A stretch of DNA of 64,000 bases, from NCBI GenBank assembly GCA_963978905.1, contig OZ022261.1, forward strand, positions 4,031,992 through 4,095,991. Reading direction: 5' to 3'. Positions 1-39,806 of this stretch are shown piece by piece. Positions within the stretch are counted from its first letter, which is position 1, and every line of letters begins with the position of its first letter. The translations under genes and the position numbers were made by a program. Source of the stretch: Trichostrongylus colubriformis (lineage: Eukaryota > Nematoda > Chromadorea > Rhabditida > Trichostrongylidae). The notes under the pieces were generated by a model that was not told the DNA's origin, made no database searches, and worked only from the letters and a program-made list of their open reading frames with translations.

Positions 1-537
1 AGCGCCGTGAAGCGTGCGATGCGATGAATGCGAGTTGGGGGCGCCGCACGCAGTATAGGTTCTAGGGCGAGTAAGCCACAAAGGTAGTGGTAGGGATATT
101 CGTTGCATCATACCAATCTTTGATAGTGACCGTTGGACTTTTTCACCACGAAAGCTGACACGTCAAGAACCACGTTATTTCGATCAATATGGCTTCAATA
201 CGAAGATAAGTATCATTCTCCTATCATGCTCATTACTCTACACCTAAGTCATTCTTCGGCAAAGTCTACCCTAGAAGGCGGGTCAGGATGAGGAAGGCAG
301 CTGGAGCTAAAAGGCTGCCTCCGCCACAGCTCAGGGCCGCTTTCTTTGCTGGGTATTTCGCCGCAGATAGGCTTTCTAGACCCTTAATTTTGAGTGAATG
401 ACATCTTTTAGGAATGCTTTATCACCCACATTACCCCTATCACTGTCTTGAATAAGCTGAAAACTGCAATCTCTTCAGGACCCAATTACATACGCCGCTC
501 CTAGCTCGCATGCATTGCACCGCGCGGAGTCCTAAGA

Positions 538-682
538 CCGCCGTCAGATTTCGCGATTTTGCGACGCCGTACTTTCGCACGCGATACAACGACGTCGAGA
601 TTGTGCAATGCCGCAACTTCGCGTTCCGAGCCGCAACACCGCAAAACCGCAGGATCGTAAAATCCAGTCCGACGGCGGCCTA
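538..682. repeat. Short palindromic repeat (CGCAAAATCG family), copy 1
   Basis: Ends are imperfect inverted repeats (CCGCCGTC...GACGGCGG), and the sequence is full of GCGATTTTGCG / ACACCGCAAAA motifs. Related sequence recurs near 1535-1665, 4345-4445 and 10776-10880. Short ORFs across it are by-products of the low-stop composition. The first 500 bases of the window show nothing recognisable. Confidence 0.5.
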
Positions 683-1534
683 ACGGCACGCAGCATTTTC
701 CATCTATTAATGGTTGAAGAAGTTATTACAAAAAGCCACATCATGCAGTTCCGTGACAAAATGGTATTCTTCAAGGGTAAGGTGATCAGGGACGGCACAG
801 ATATCCCTTCCACAACGCTCGAAAACGCAGCACGCAGGAGAGTGTAGCACTGCGATCGTGGAGAACTGGTTGGACCCGCCCCTACTACGCCTCTTCGACT
901 GCTCACTATGCCCTCATTGATCGCAATGAGTGCGCAGAGAGACGAGAGTGGCCTTCAACTCTGCGTCCTTGTATCTCATCCTGCATCGCCAATCACTGGA
1001 CTTCCCAAGATTCCTTTATCACTTCGATCAATTAGTCATATAATCGTATCGGATCATCAGATCCTCCCCATCACCTGAATAAGACCTACTTTTTCTTATA
1101 AACGAATTTGTCCTTTCAATGCTGCACAAATGTGGGCTAGGAATAGTGGTCAATTCATTGCAGGGTGAAACTTGGCTCGCAGCGGACAGTTGTCTATTTT
1201 GCAGTGAAACACAAAAATCGAAAAATGCAAGATTGACTCCTACTATCAAAAATGCGTCACCGGAACTGTTGGACCTGCTCATTCCGTTAAAAAAAAACGT
1301 GCTGGTCAGACCACTTCATTGTGACAGTGCTGTCCGTTCACTCACATTCATTTATTGGAATCGTGATTATGTGTGTCAGTTCCCATAGTTTTCATAGTTG
1401 TGATCATGAGGCTATTTTAGGATCACTTATAGCCTCTGCTGATTTATTAGGTGCTTATTTGAATAGGAAGCTTCATTTCTGCTCACAACATGCCCTTTCG
1501 TTTTACACATTTTCATTTTTGGACGTCACCTTTG

Positions 1535-1665
1535 CGATTCCACAGTTTTGCGGCGTCGCGACTTCGCAGCATTGCAGAATATGGGGATCGAAGAGTGGTG
1601 TGTGGGAGCGCGACACCGCAGAATCGCAAAATCGCGGTTCAATGTCGCCTCAAATTGCGGGCGGT
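1535..1665. repeat. CGCAAAATCG-family palindromic repeat, copy 2
   Basis: Contains TTTGCGATTCCACAGTTTTG on one side and GACACCGCAGAATCGCAAAA on the other, forming an imperfect inverted repeat like copy 1. Confidence 0.4.
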
Positions 1666-1765
1666 GGGTGTAGTGGCGGAATTGACAGTTGTGCGCGCAG
1701 TGAATTCACAGTGTACGGCTACACCGCCATATATGCCCAATGAAGTGCAATATTTCTAATGTAGT

Positions 1766-1780
1766 GGGGGGGGGGGGGGG
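1766..1780 (+). repeat. Poly-G tract (15 G)
   Basis: Uninterrupted run of 15 G, which may form a quadruplex. Confidence 0.9.
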
Positions 1781-4100
1781 AGCTTAGGTAAGAATATACC
1801 TGTGAATGTACAAATTTATGATTGTAGAACGGCCGACAGACAGCGCTACAGCGAGTGAATCTCCCCAACTACATTAGCACCAATATTTCGATCCTCCATT
1901 TTTGCTTTTACTCAATAAGTACTCATATCAGTGTGATCGAAAAAACGAAGTCGCAAAAGTAATCGAAGTTGCGAGTTTTCGCTCATTTGATTCTTATAGT
2001 TAAACGATGGAGGAATTTTGAGGTAGCATAACATTTTAGGTTCACGTTTTCGCGGTTACATCTTCTTATGGAGGTGATATGCCTCTATCTTCTTTTTATT
2101 GTTTCAGCTTTTCCGTTCTTCTCCATTTTCTTTCACTTTTTCTGATAATTAGTAGATCAAAACTAGTCAGTAGATCAAGTCTTGGCCATCAGTAAGTCAG
2201 ACAGTCGTTCTGTTATAATCAGCTTAGCTCCAACGTTACAGCGTGTGTAGGCATAAAGTTTTTGGGGTATAAGAAGCACAATAAAATATGACGCCACGTA
2301 CGTCGTGCAATACATAATGCCGACGGTGTAGTTTTTTTTGCCCAAGCAGCTTAATGGAGAAGGAGTGTGCGGTGGAAGAATTTATTTTCGTTGCTAGAAG
2401 AGGGTTTCATATTGAGGACTTGTTGGAGATGTTCCCTAGGTCGAGCTGTTCAACCGCCCGATGCGCTAGTGCGCTTATCAACTTTATTGTTTTGCTAATA
2501 ACTCTAGGTATTACATAATTGTGGCCTGACCAACATGCTTATACGTGAGTAAAGGTGCACAGCAAAAGGCAGTCTAATTACAAATTGCCTATCACTCAAA
2601 TAAATATTCAGATGTATGGATCCTGCATAATTGTTAACGTATTGCCAATATGTGGCAATAACTCCCTTGGCTAGTTTGATCATCATGCTTATCATCGTCA
2701 TAGAAGACTTTTAACGGGAGGTCCACTTTTCATCCATCGCGCGGTTGCGTCGCGGTTTAGCGCTGGAGCATCTTATCATCTCTTATATTCAGAGTTCTTT
2801 CGCACACATGTATGAGCAATTATCTACATCCAGTTTGCATTGAACTGCCTTTTATTTTTGAAGGCTACCTTCGTATTCATTTCATTTTCCTTCATCTAGG
2901 AAGAGATTCAACAAATCAGGTCGACTTATACATCTTAATATAGAATGTTTTTCTGAACTGTATTGTGAAGTATCACGAGTTATGTAGGAATTTCACCGAA
3001 ATTTGACAGTAAGTGGCACAGCGCAATGGAAACAGCAATTGAATTAGCAACGTTTTGCAGATTTACAGTGCAGATAAAGGACCATTCGCGGTCAATGTGC
3101 CGAGCACATTTACACTGTTGCTTTACATGAATACGAATACTAACGGTACATGAAATAGGATCCATTTACGTTTGAAGGTTCATCGCTGCTATTTCAAGGT
3201 TACCGGTGACAAGCACCCACAATCTCTTGTTTCTATGCACTCCAAATGCGCACAGGCAGCTGTCGCATTGCACCCAGTCACTGGCTGTGTCCGAATACTA
3301 GCCGAGTTTTCGGGGGCAGACTTCCTACTGTCGCACACAACCTGAAGATCCTAATTTTCTAATTTTCCTCCCCTTTTATGCCCTTAGATATTAATGTATG
3401 AATGGCATGTTAACTTCATTTCAAATTGATATGGCCGATTTTTTCCACGATTCAAAGTGAGCAAGCTTTCTTGGAAAGGCGGCTAGACGTCGCATCTTTC
3501 TGTTCGGGATACAAAGGAATAATAAGTAGTTTTACAAATACCCCGCATAATAACGCACTGCGTACTGCACATTAGCTTTTCATATCGTTGTATTCATTCT
3601 GTGTTTTAATCCATAACGTACCGCGTGCAACACATGTGTTGCCCAAGATTCAAACCACAGTTTTTTGATTTTTTGCTGTGTTTTCGAATATGGATAACGG
3701 CATATTCTGGGACCTTGTTCCTCCAGAAAGTAGATAGGATTTTGGCAACACGCTTTTGAACAGCGTGTGCAGCACTGTGCCAAAAATTCACTGTTTGTGG
3801 AGTTATACATGTTAACAACCTGAACAATGGCAGTGTTCACTTAGAAAATGTGGTGTCGATTACTGTGTAATATTATACATGATATCTATTCCTTGTGTCG
3901 GTTTTTTTCAATGATTTGAGCAACTGTAATTTCTACAGGAACTCGAACTGCGCTACGTGTGCATTTCTTTCATTTTTTTATGATGATTCGGGAACAGTGA
4001 AACAATATTCCTCACGAACCGAACAACACGGATGCGACGTCTTATGTCTTGCGACGATCTCGTTGAATCGCAATATCCCGATTCAGCGATGTTGGTGTAG
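1781..4100. other. Intergenic, no gene recognised
   Basis: AT-rich sequence upstream of mig-15. No ORF here looks like coding sequence. The longest (minus strand, 3580-3840) was judged a chance or decayed-transposase reading frame. Confidence 0.6.
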
Positions 4101-4112
4101 CGGTTGATATCA

Positions 4113-4343
4113 ACTATTGCACGCACCGTTGGCCGGCCGTGATTGCGTAACCCTGCGTCTATGTCGTCCTTCGCCGTCTGGGTCTCTCGGATTCGCCTGA
4201 GCCTTTTCAGGGAAGGAGCTTTGGCGTCGCGTACTCTGGCCTGTCTGGTGTCTGACCTCGCGGCAGGAAGCGTGTTGCCGAAAAAAGCCAGCTGTCCTCA
4301 AGCCGATACGCAATCACGGCTGGCCAACGGTGCGTGCAATAGT
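4113..4343. mobile_element. MITE with 37-bp terminal inverted repeats
   Basis: 4113-4149 and 4307-4343 are inverted copies with one mismatch (both begin ACTATTGCACGCACCGTTGG read inward). The 231-bp unit has no coding capacity, as expected for a non-autonomous DNA transposon. It lies about 0.5 kb upstream of the mig-15 start. Confidence 0.85.
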
Positions 4344-4344
4344 C

Positions 4345-4607
4345 TATATCGTAGCGGTTATGCACGCGAAATTGCGGCATGCGGAGTCTCAAGGTCGTAG
4401 AATCGCGTGCGAAAGTGCAACACCGCAAAATCGTGAAGTCCGGCGGCTCTCAGGCCACTTTCATACTCTGCTATGACGCCGGAGGACGTGATTGCGTTGT
4501 TTCTGCGTCTCCGCCCTCCGTCCGTGCCACTCTGCCTCGCTGCGTGAACGTTGCCATGCCCTGTCGCTGGTAGGCACGCGCACCACCACAAAGTATGAAA
4601 GGGGCCT
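4345..4607. repeat. CGCAAAATCG repeat copy 3 joined to a decayed hairpin
   Basis: 4345-4445 resembles the 538-682 repeat (GTGCAACACCGCAAAATCG). 4452-4607 has inverted ends (AGGCCACTTTCATACT and AGTATGAAAGGGGCCT) and an interior like the long hairpin at 52523-52761 (TCTGCGTCTCCGC, CGTGCCACTCT), so it looks like an older copy of that element. Confidence 0.5.
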
Positions 4608-4776
4608 CACTTGTCGTACTGAAGTAGCACCATCGTGATTGATGTTTCCTTCAAACAACTTTCCACAGCCAAAATGTGATCTGTTCTCAGTTCATCCTTG
4701 TTTTTTACGTTCCTTCATTAAGGGTGGTGTGAAATTTTGTTTTCCCAGTCGTTTGAGGCATAGTACGCATTCGTGA

Positions 4777-32027
<27,251 letters not shown>

Positions 32028-35000
32028 CTGCTTTCGTTTTCATTTTATATTTTTTTAAAATTTGCTTATGTCCATTGTGTACATAGATCATTTTTGCTCA
32101 TCTAACACTGCTGTATCACCCCATCGCTTTATGGTCTGTTAAGTTGCACGTTATACCTATGAATTCACTTCGTTGCTAAGCTATATTATTGTTATGCATC
32201 AATTTTTTTTGTATGTGTGATTGTTCGATACAGAACAGTTTATCACTTTCACTCGACTACGTTTGAAACGAAGATTTACAAAACAGTTCACATGTTGAAC
32301 ATCTGATAAATTTTTCTACATATGATATCCTCAGTATTTGTACAATGACCGGTCCTTCCTACGTCGGCTCCGCCTTTCTGACTATATCGCTTTCACTACT
32401 ACCGTGAAATGGATTAGTGGTTCTTCGCATGGAACCATTGAGATATATTTTCTTGGCTTACGGGTATTTGTCGAGGTTGAAATCATAATGATCGAAGAAA
32501 TAGGTGTTCATGTTTTCTATCTTCTTGTTAGCCACACTTCTATCCAGATCCTTGTTGCGTTTGCATGCGATTTAGTAATACGGTAAGCAAGGTGCGATTT
32601 TCAGTCCAAGAGAGAGCGTTCTTAGCCTCCTAAACTGTGGTTGAATTGAATTTACCACCTAATTCTCAACCAATTCACCCAGAAAACATGGAATGCTTAG
32701 TTGTGACCGGGCATAAATACCGGATTCAATCCCTGCGTCGTGCAAATGAGACGTCTGTACTTGTCACAGCATCATTTGTGATACCTGTTGGAACTTTGGT
32801 TTCTGAGATTCCATAACTTCTCTATATTCAGTCCCTTCACATCGCTAGTTAGTTCAGAACTTCTCGGGAGTGGAGTTATTATTAGTACAGCTGTCAGGAG
32901 CGCATGTTGTAGCGTGTGCAGATGACAGAGGAGGAAAAGGGGCAGCTATTATCAGCCACGCATTGAGAAGAACACTGAAAAACGGCCCTCTCTTCCCTCT
33001 GAATATGATAGCATCGGGGGTACCTCTAAAGGAAGTTTAGGAACTTGCCTACGCCCGCCTGGAAAGGGAAAGAGCTCGTCGCAGTAAGGGGTAGGGGATA
33101 AACCGCTTCTGCCCCATCATATCCAAGCACTCATCTTTCTTTCCAGAGAATGGCTCATGCCGTTGGCATTTGTTATCACTAGAAGTAATCTATTGAAATT
33201 TGGGCGCGCCATTTTCCTTGGAGGATCAATGTTTTGTGAGTACTCGAACCTCAGCAAGTCGGCTTCGCATTACACTGCTTATAAAAAGCATAAAAGATGA
33301 TCTGGGTCTATTAGGACGCTGCAAGGTCATGGCTGCAGGTCGTATGTCGTACGCCTCTTAACAAGCACGGTAGCTAATGGATTGAAGGCATAGTCTACGG
33401 AAACCTAATTATGGTCCTATCATAAATATGGTCACCTCACCAACGTAGGAAATATGCAAAATTTCGATGGAAGAGAAGCAACGTTTGGTAGGGAAACGAC
33501 TATAAAACCTTAGTTTGTGGTTTTGGTAGTAATTCGGACGAAACCAGAAAGGGTGAGCACTACTGGGTCGGGCAGACGGCCTATGTAAGTACGTGTGGAC
33601 GTCGCTCTTGGTTGGATTTCTCAATTAGCTGATTTCGCCACAAGTAGCTTGGGAGAGGGTTGAGGCATAGCCTGATATGGCACGAGTAATAGCAAATGGT
33701 TTGCTTATGAATAGTGTGTGTGTGTGTGCCAATAGCAGTAGCTGCGGTTTTTAGTCAAATTTAGCTTGAATAGTTTTAATAGTCAGAATAGTCATCGTAC
33801 TGAATAGTCATCGTATTGAGTAGTGAAGCTGAAGTAGTACTTTGAAACGTTTTGTTAGGGTTCACTAATTGTCGCATATTTTCAGTAGGATACTGGGTAG
33901 GTTCTCCTTCCAGTTGGACACGATTTCTGATGATGTACACATGTAAATTGTGATTAAATTGCCTGATATGGATGTGGTGAGAAAGCTTGACAATTCCTTC
34001 AAAGGTATCCTAGTGATAAGGGTAATTCGGGTCGAACATTCAAAGATCATCAAATATAAGGTGGACGTGCTTAATAGTGCGGAATTGAAGGAAAAACGGA
34101 ATGAAATGGTCAAAAACCCGAGAAATGAAACCCACCTGCCGCCGTTCATTCTCGAAAGAGGCGTTTCGGCCCGAAAAAAAGGGGCGAGCTGACATAAAAC
34201 AAGTGGAGGTTGCTGAAGAAGAGGCTCTTATGAAGCCCGGGGCACTCATCCTCGTCGAAAATTTCGTCACATATAGTCTTATTAGACCCCTAGCTTTCAA
34301 TTGCGTGACTCATTTTAAGAGTTCTCGTTACCCTTATTACCCCTATCACTCCCTTTAAACTCAAACCAAAAGGGTAGGCTGTGGGACGGGCGTGAGCGAG
34401 AGCAAAAAACGAGTGGAGTTTGCGCGCGATTTTCGAATCGAGTTCAGGATGTCTGCAAGCCGTGTCCACGCCATGGCAAGACTTCGAGTCACCGCTGTTG
34501 AAGCGCATGGAAAGAGGCTGGCGAGCAGCATTGATCGCTGGCAATTTGCTGCACCCCGTTGAAACGCTGCTAACCACTGCACATATTTCTGCGACGGATT
34601 TTCTCCACTTGAATTTCGTCATTCAGATAGAACCATGTCGATATTGCAGTATTGTGGTTCTATTTTTTATGTAGTAGTACACGTCAGCACCTGCTATCAG
34701 CGCCAGCGCGATAGCTATCCGTTGCACTGGTTTTTTTGAAGACCATTAGTACCACTTACTAGTGGAACTCAGTGATGTATCATCGTTATGAGTGTTTTCG
34801 ATAGAAGCATTGCTGAATAACAATCTCTACTGCCCATTTTTGACGTATTCAGCTACATCATGAAATAATGGAATAATCTTGTTTTGTTGACTATGGGCGA
34901 CGTGGGGTGCGAAGAAAAAGCTGCAGAATAATCTGGGGATCAATTTTGGACGCAAGTCTCACCCGAAGCCACTGAATTTTCATCCGTTCGAGACCGATTC

Positions 35001-36000
35001 CTTGGCAACTTGGTGGTTTAATGGGAGCGGAGCTTGAGTTGTACGTTGCATGGTCCCTAGTCACTGATTATGACACGAAGGTGTTTAAATGCCATTGCGA
35101 ATTTGACTGTGTATCAAATGGGTAGCTTTCAGTGAAAGATCGGTCAGCGACAAGTCATTTTTTAAAATTCGTTCCATATCTCATTAAGTTCAAGGGAACA
35201 TGATCGTGATCGTGTAGTGGGAATTTAATAAGAGATACAGCTAGACTTCACAAGGTCTATGAAGACACGTTTAAGGCACCGTCAGTTGTAAGGAGGAAAT
35301 GAGAGTCGAGGAAATGAGGAAATGAGAGAAATGAGTGATAGAAACTCCACTTCGCTGTTAAACACTACTACGCGCATCACGAAGGACGATTGCAATCGCT
35401 CTTATCTTCAAACTCTACTCAGTACCCATTACCACGGAAACAGCACTGCATATCATCTTTGGGACGTGGTTCTATGGCTTTCACCTGTGTAGTTTTACTG
35501 ACCCGTTGCAGTGATCCATGGCACGGTTCTTTTGCGGTTCTTCATCCAAAAACCGATAATTCATATCGATGTCGATCAATACTCGTTATCTATGAAATTT
35601 GCCATGTGTACTTGTGTTCTCCTATTTGTGTGATGCAATAGTCCAATCCTCCTCCTTACATATAGAAGAACCAGTTGGGCTGGCGCACACTACTGCGCGT
35701 CACACATGGAAGCATGCTACATGGGCACGTGTGTCGAACTCTCTCACCCCGCCACACACTTTCACTCTCGCCACTCACCCATGTCCCTAGGCCCTAATTG
35801 ACTGTACCTCAAACTTGGGTAATTGAACCACAGCGTGGACAGACAGACATACCAAACTCCTGGTTTATATATAGGGTATGATTTTCTCATCTTCAACGTT
35901 GCGAACCGTGTTACGGATTCTCGTTGTTACTATCACCCATTCAAGACACACTTCGCCCACTGCTTGCAAGCTCTTTCATGCCTCTAAAAACTGACAGTTG
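32028..36000. other. Downstream flank of mig-15, no gene recognised
   Basis: Presumably begins with the mig-15 3' UTR. Contains a short (GT)n tract near 33714-33728 and TAGTCATCGTA duplications at about 33790-33820. Several ORFs of 80-110 codons between 33.9 and 34.7 kb overlap one another on opposite strands and show no domain. Confidence 0.5.
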
Positions 36001-36079
36001 ATCTTAATCGAGTTTTTCTTCACGTTCTCCACATCTGGATTATTTTGGAACTAAAATAACAATTTTCGGTTCGAGTACC

Positions 36080-36260
36080 GAAGATCTCAGTGGACGCCCC
36101 GCCCACGTAGGCGGAGCTCAGCTTGGTTTATGCGTGACCCCTAGTTCTTGCACCTTACCCTCCCACCCCAAATCTGTCCTCACGTCCAACGGAGGTTCTT
36201 TATGAAATGCCTAATTTCGTGACGGAGGGGCGGACAGCGAGAAAGACGGGCGGACAGACA
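36080..36260. repeat. Single diverged unit of the GGCGGAGCTCA repeat
   Basis: CGCCCCGCCCACGTAGGCGGAGCTCAGCTTGGTTTATG and the later CCTAATTTCGTGACGGAGG match the tandem array at 49475-50290, including its final unit's CCTAATTTCGTGACAGACGG. Confidence 0.65.
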
Positions 36261-36787
36261 AACAGACGAAGCATTTCATCTGTACACAACATACACATGT
36301 ATTCGGGGTAGTGGTTCAAAACTACCACAACGTCATGAGGTTCTGAATGAATTGTATACCAGAGTGCTTTTGCCTTAATTTTCTGAGGCCTACATTAACA
36401 CATTTGTAGTCATGTGGGCCATATACATACGTATGCATGCATATACTGCAGGTTACTTGACAGATGCAGCACACACGAGGGACCGTGCGCCCCACATGGG
36501 ATGTCAAGTCTGCATCTGTCATGCCAAGCTCCATTTTTTTCTAATCTATTGCATGAATTTGCTCATCACATTATGCAAATGGAAAATGTAAATCAAGAAA
36601 TGCCGTGATTCAGTTACATGGATTCGAATTGATTTTTTCGGAAAGAAAGAATTAACATGTTGATTCTTCTCCAAATTAAGGACCACTTTCAACCTACTAC
36701 TTACCATATCTGTTGTATCGTGAACCCTTTACTCATTTGGTTCTGGAAAGTAGATAGAAGAAATCCACGGGCTCACTGCAGCTGGAG

Positions 36788-37023
36788 GGTTTGTACCTTT
36801 ATGTCAGGAATTCGCACCGCAACGAGCGGCATGCGACGCGGTGTATGCGAGCTAGAGCCTCCGTGGTTGGGTCTTAGAGCGATTACACGGTGATGCTAGG
36901 GGCGCCATACACATTTTACCTGTTATCGCCTCGGGACCCAACAACACGGCGTCTTTAGCTCGTCGTCGGTATCGCGTTGCTTGCGACACGCCGCGGTGCG
37001 AATCCTGACGTAAGGGTACACAC
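36788..37023. mobile_element. Foldback MITE with GTACC(T)TTATGTCAGG ends
   Basis: Left end TTGTACCTTTATGTCAGGAA; right end reverse-complements to GTGTACCCTTACGTCAGGAT; both continue into TTCGCACCGC. The 236-bp unit is non-coding. Confidence 0.75.
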
Positions 37024-38013
37024 TCGTAGCTAATACATGGTGCCATGTTGTATCATGGAACGCTAAAGCTTGTGAGTTGCGGCGGTATTTCATTGAGTGC
37101 TTTCGATTCGCTGCGCTTCTTACTTTCTACTATCAGCAGCTAACTTAAAGACAGCATTAGGGGTAATGTGGTAATGGAGAAATCCCTACAAGAAGCCACG
37201 CACATGGTAGTCCTGGGCCTAGGAAGGCTACCTGTGGCGAAATCCCGGTGAAAAAGCGCCCCTCCGAGCTGTAGAAACGCCTCAAAACGCCGCAACCGCC
37301 CATCTGTCCCGCCTCCTGATAAGTCGGTCCCGCCTCCGGATGACGTAATTCTCGATTGACTGGGTGGGAGCGGCCAAGGAGATGCGGCAGGATCGAAGGT
37401 TTTGCGGCGCGGTTTCGCAGTTTTAGCTTGCAGCTCACTCCAAAGAATAGATGCTGTCGTATTTCCAAACATTCCCTTGTGTGTACTTGGCAACATGCCA
37501 ATGGAAAACTAAATCAGACTACCCGCCTCTTGACGGACAGGTCGTCCGCGTCGAGAATCAACAATGGAAAGAGGGTCCTATTTCTCGGGGTTTAGGTCAA
37601 TTCCATCCGTTGTTTCTTAACTGTCCTATTACTAGGCATCTCGACTTTCACATTCACTACTTCTTTTACATTTCTTCCGACTTTCCCCTAATGCTGCCTT
37701 TAAGCGCTTTTTAGAACAATTGTGCACGGAAAAGTGAGTTTCCTATTACCCATATATTTAAGTTGTATTCCCTTGATAAGGGCCGCATGCAAAGTTCCAC
37801 GCAAAAAAGTGAGAATCCGGCCAAGATACAGCTCCTCAAGGTGGTGGCCGAGGGGTTAGGGCCTCAGAGAAAATGCCCGCCCCGTCGTCCTCCGCGGTCG
37901 TAGACACAGACTGGGACCTTTTGATATTTTTGGTTTTTGATTACTGCTGTTTATCGCCGCTGCTCGCGTTGCGAAAGTTACTACAAAGATGCTGTGTTAT
38001 GGGCAGAAGCTTC

Positions 38014-38087
38014 GGTGTCGGACGGGACTCGAGCCCGCGTTTCGTCCTTCCCGGGGATATGTGCTAATCCATTACACTACCGACACC
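38014..38087 (-). tRNA. tRNA-like sequence, left arm (probably a tRNA-derived pseudogene)
   Basis: Reverse complement folds as a cloverleaf: acceptor GTGTCGG/CCGACAC, TA at positions 8-9, D stem GTGT/GCAC with a GG-containing loop, an anticodon arm with one mismatch and loop CCGGGAA, T arm GCGGG-CTCGAGT-CCCGT. Position 33 is C instead of U and the T loop starts CTC, so a functional tRNA is unlikely; a putative anticodon would be GGG. Confidence 0.5.
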
Positions 38088-38393
38088 TCTTTCACCTTAA
38101 CTCAGCTTCTGAATGGTATATTTACCATAGCTTATGAGCACTCACACGTATAACATGCTGAGCCGGCTGGCCAATATCGGCATCGAACCGTGAAGCTGAA
38201 AGCGTTAGTATCGCGTCGCGAGTTGCGGTGATAAACAGCAGTAATCAAAAATCAAAAATATCGAAATTACTACTAAAGCTTTCAGCTTCACGGTTTGGTG
38301 CCGATATTGGCCAACCGGCTCAACACGTTATACGTGTGAGTGCTGATAAGCTGTGGTAAATATACAATTCAGAAGCTGAGTTAAGGTAAAAGA

Positions 38394-38467
38394 GGTGTCG
38401 GCAGTGTAATGGATTAGCACATATTCCCGGAAAGGATGAAGTGCGGGTTCGAGTCCCGTCCGACACC
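38394..38467 (+). tRNA. tRNA-like sequence, right arm (probably a tRNA-derived pseudogene)
   Basis: 74 nt, inverted relative to the left-arm copy. Acceptor GTGTCGG/CCGACAC is perfect, D stem GTGT/GCAC, anticodon loop CCGGAAA, T arm GCGGG-TTCGAGT-CCCGT with a perfect B-box GGTTCGAGTCC. Position 33 is C and position 8 is C. Most likely a tRNA-derived module carried by the foldback element; intact pol III boxes leave transcription possible. Confidence 0.55.
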
Positions 38468-38791
38468 GAAGCTTTTGCCCATAACTCAGCATCTTTGTAG
38501 TACGACTGGGACCGTTTACGTAACTATCTGTTCCCACTGTGCGTATCCGACAGCGGCGAACGACGGAAGAGGCAATTACTCTGGGGTTCCACCCGCTGTG
38601 AGGAGCTATATCTCAGCCGGATTCTCACTTTTTTGCGTGTCTTGTCTAACTGGGGGAACTTGATTTTCGCCTATTAGACTTCGTTCTATAGGCTAAATCA
38701 ACACTGACGCAACAGCTCCTGTAGCCGACATATGGAGCTGCGGCCGCGGCGCTTACGCAAGCACAGCTGGCTCACGCGATCACGAAACGCA

Positions 38792-39637
38792 GGGGTGTGT
38801 ACCTTTATGTCAGGATTTCGCGTTGCGGCGTTCGGGGTGCGACGTTTGCGCGCGAGATGGTTGGACTCTGTGGGAATTTCGTGTAATTGGAATTTCGTGT
38901 AATTGCGTAAGAAAAGCGGCGATCGTGTCTTACGCCTGATTTTATTCACTTCGTCGATGAATTCAGTTTCCTTTGATTTGTTCCATTTAATTGGACGGGA
39001 TTCAATGTTTTCAGTATATCTTTGGCTGATGATAGCGTTTTGCGAGCATTCATTCTATTTCCTGTGCTAGGTGTCGTTCTCGCTTGCATAATTCTACGTG
39101 AAAAATGTATAAAAGCATTTTTTAGATGTTAAAAGTTTTCGGGGTTTTCCTTTTTAGACACGAATCCAATGTCGTGTTTTGATGGAGCACTGCTGTGCTA
39201 GAATGTTGATTGAGGGAACCTGTGACGTCCACAAATTTTGGAAACGTTATAGTTCTGTGTGTGATGCATCTGGAGAAAAGCTCGCTGCGGACTTTAGTCC
39301 AAAACACATTGCCCCCAAAAATATTTCGGTATTGCGGTTTTTTGCTTCTTTTTTCATTACCTGTGTAATGACGGAAATATGAGTGTTATGTAGTGCAGGA
39401 AATAGAATGAGTGCTTGCAAAACGCTATCAGCAATCAACTGTAAACTGAAAACGTTGGGTTCTATCTAGTGAAAGGAAACGAGGTTGAAAACAATCCCAA
39501 ATTAGCAGCGAAATAAAAAATAGGCGTGGGTTGCCGCATTTCTTGCGCAATAACACGCAATTCCCATCAGCTCCCGCCATCTCGCGCGCATCACGACGCG
39601 CGCTGCAGCGCGAAATCCTGGCATAAGGGCACAACCC
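38792..39637. mobile_element. Long-TIR foldback element (about 846 bp)
   Basis: Arms of about 280 bp: 38792-39075 and 39385-39637. They share GTACCTTTATGTCAGGATTTCGCG-type ends (right arm GTGCCCTTATGCCAGGATTT), GCGCGCGAGATGG, and the inner GATAGCGTTTTGC. Its outer ends belong to the same family as 36788-37023. The 300-bp centre has no recognised gene. Confidence 0.8.
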
Positions 39638-39806
39638 GAAACGCAGCACCTGCGGAGCTCAATTTGCTAAGGAATCCGAGCTCCCCGGAATAGAATAGTA
39701 CACGAGGTATATGAAACCGCTCATAATCATCATGTTTTGTCATACTGGCATCTTGGTGGTATCGAAGCTCTCCGAATTATGTGATTCGTGGTTTGTGGTT
39801 CATTAA

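Larger units (their letters stand above)
37712..38645. mobile_element. Foldback element with a tRNA-like module in each arm
   Basis: Arms at about 37775-38220 and 38265-38645 are inverted copies meeting near 38240 (CTTCACGGTTTGGTGCCGATATTGGCC against its inverse). Outer sequence ACGCAAAAAAGTGAGAATCC (about 37800) recurs inverted near 38630, and again at 41120 and, as an end fragment, at about 57790-57850. The right outer terminus looks cut short. The only gene-like content is the tRNA-like segment in each arm. Confidence 0.8.

Noticed and set aside
608..847. 79-codon plus-strand ORF with overlapping minus ORFs
   Set aside because: It lies across the palindromic CGCAAAATCG repeat, which is stop-poor on both strands; no domain or splice sites.
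3580..3840. 86-codon minus-strand ORF (LSTFWRNKVPEYAVIH in an overlapping frame)
   Set aside because: Vague likeness to transposase C-termini (TFWRKKVWP) but no catalytic motif or terminal repeats.
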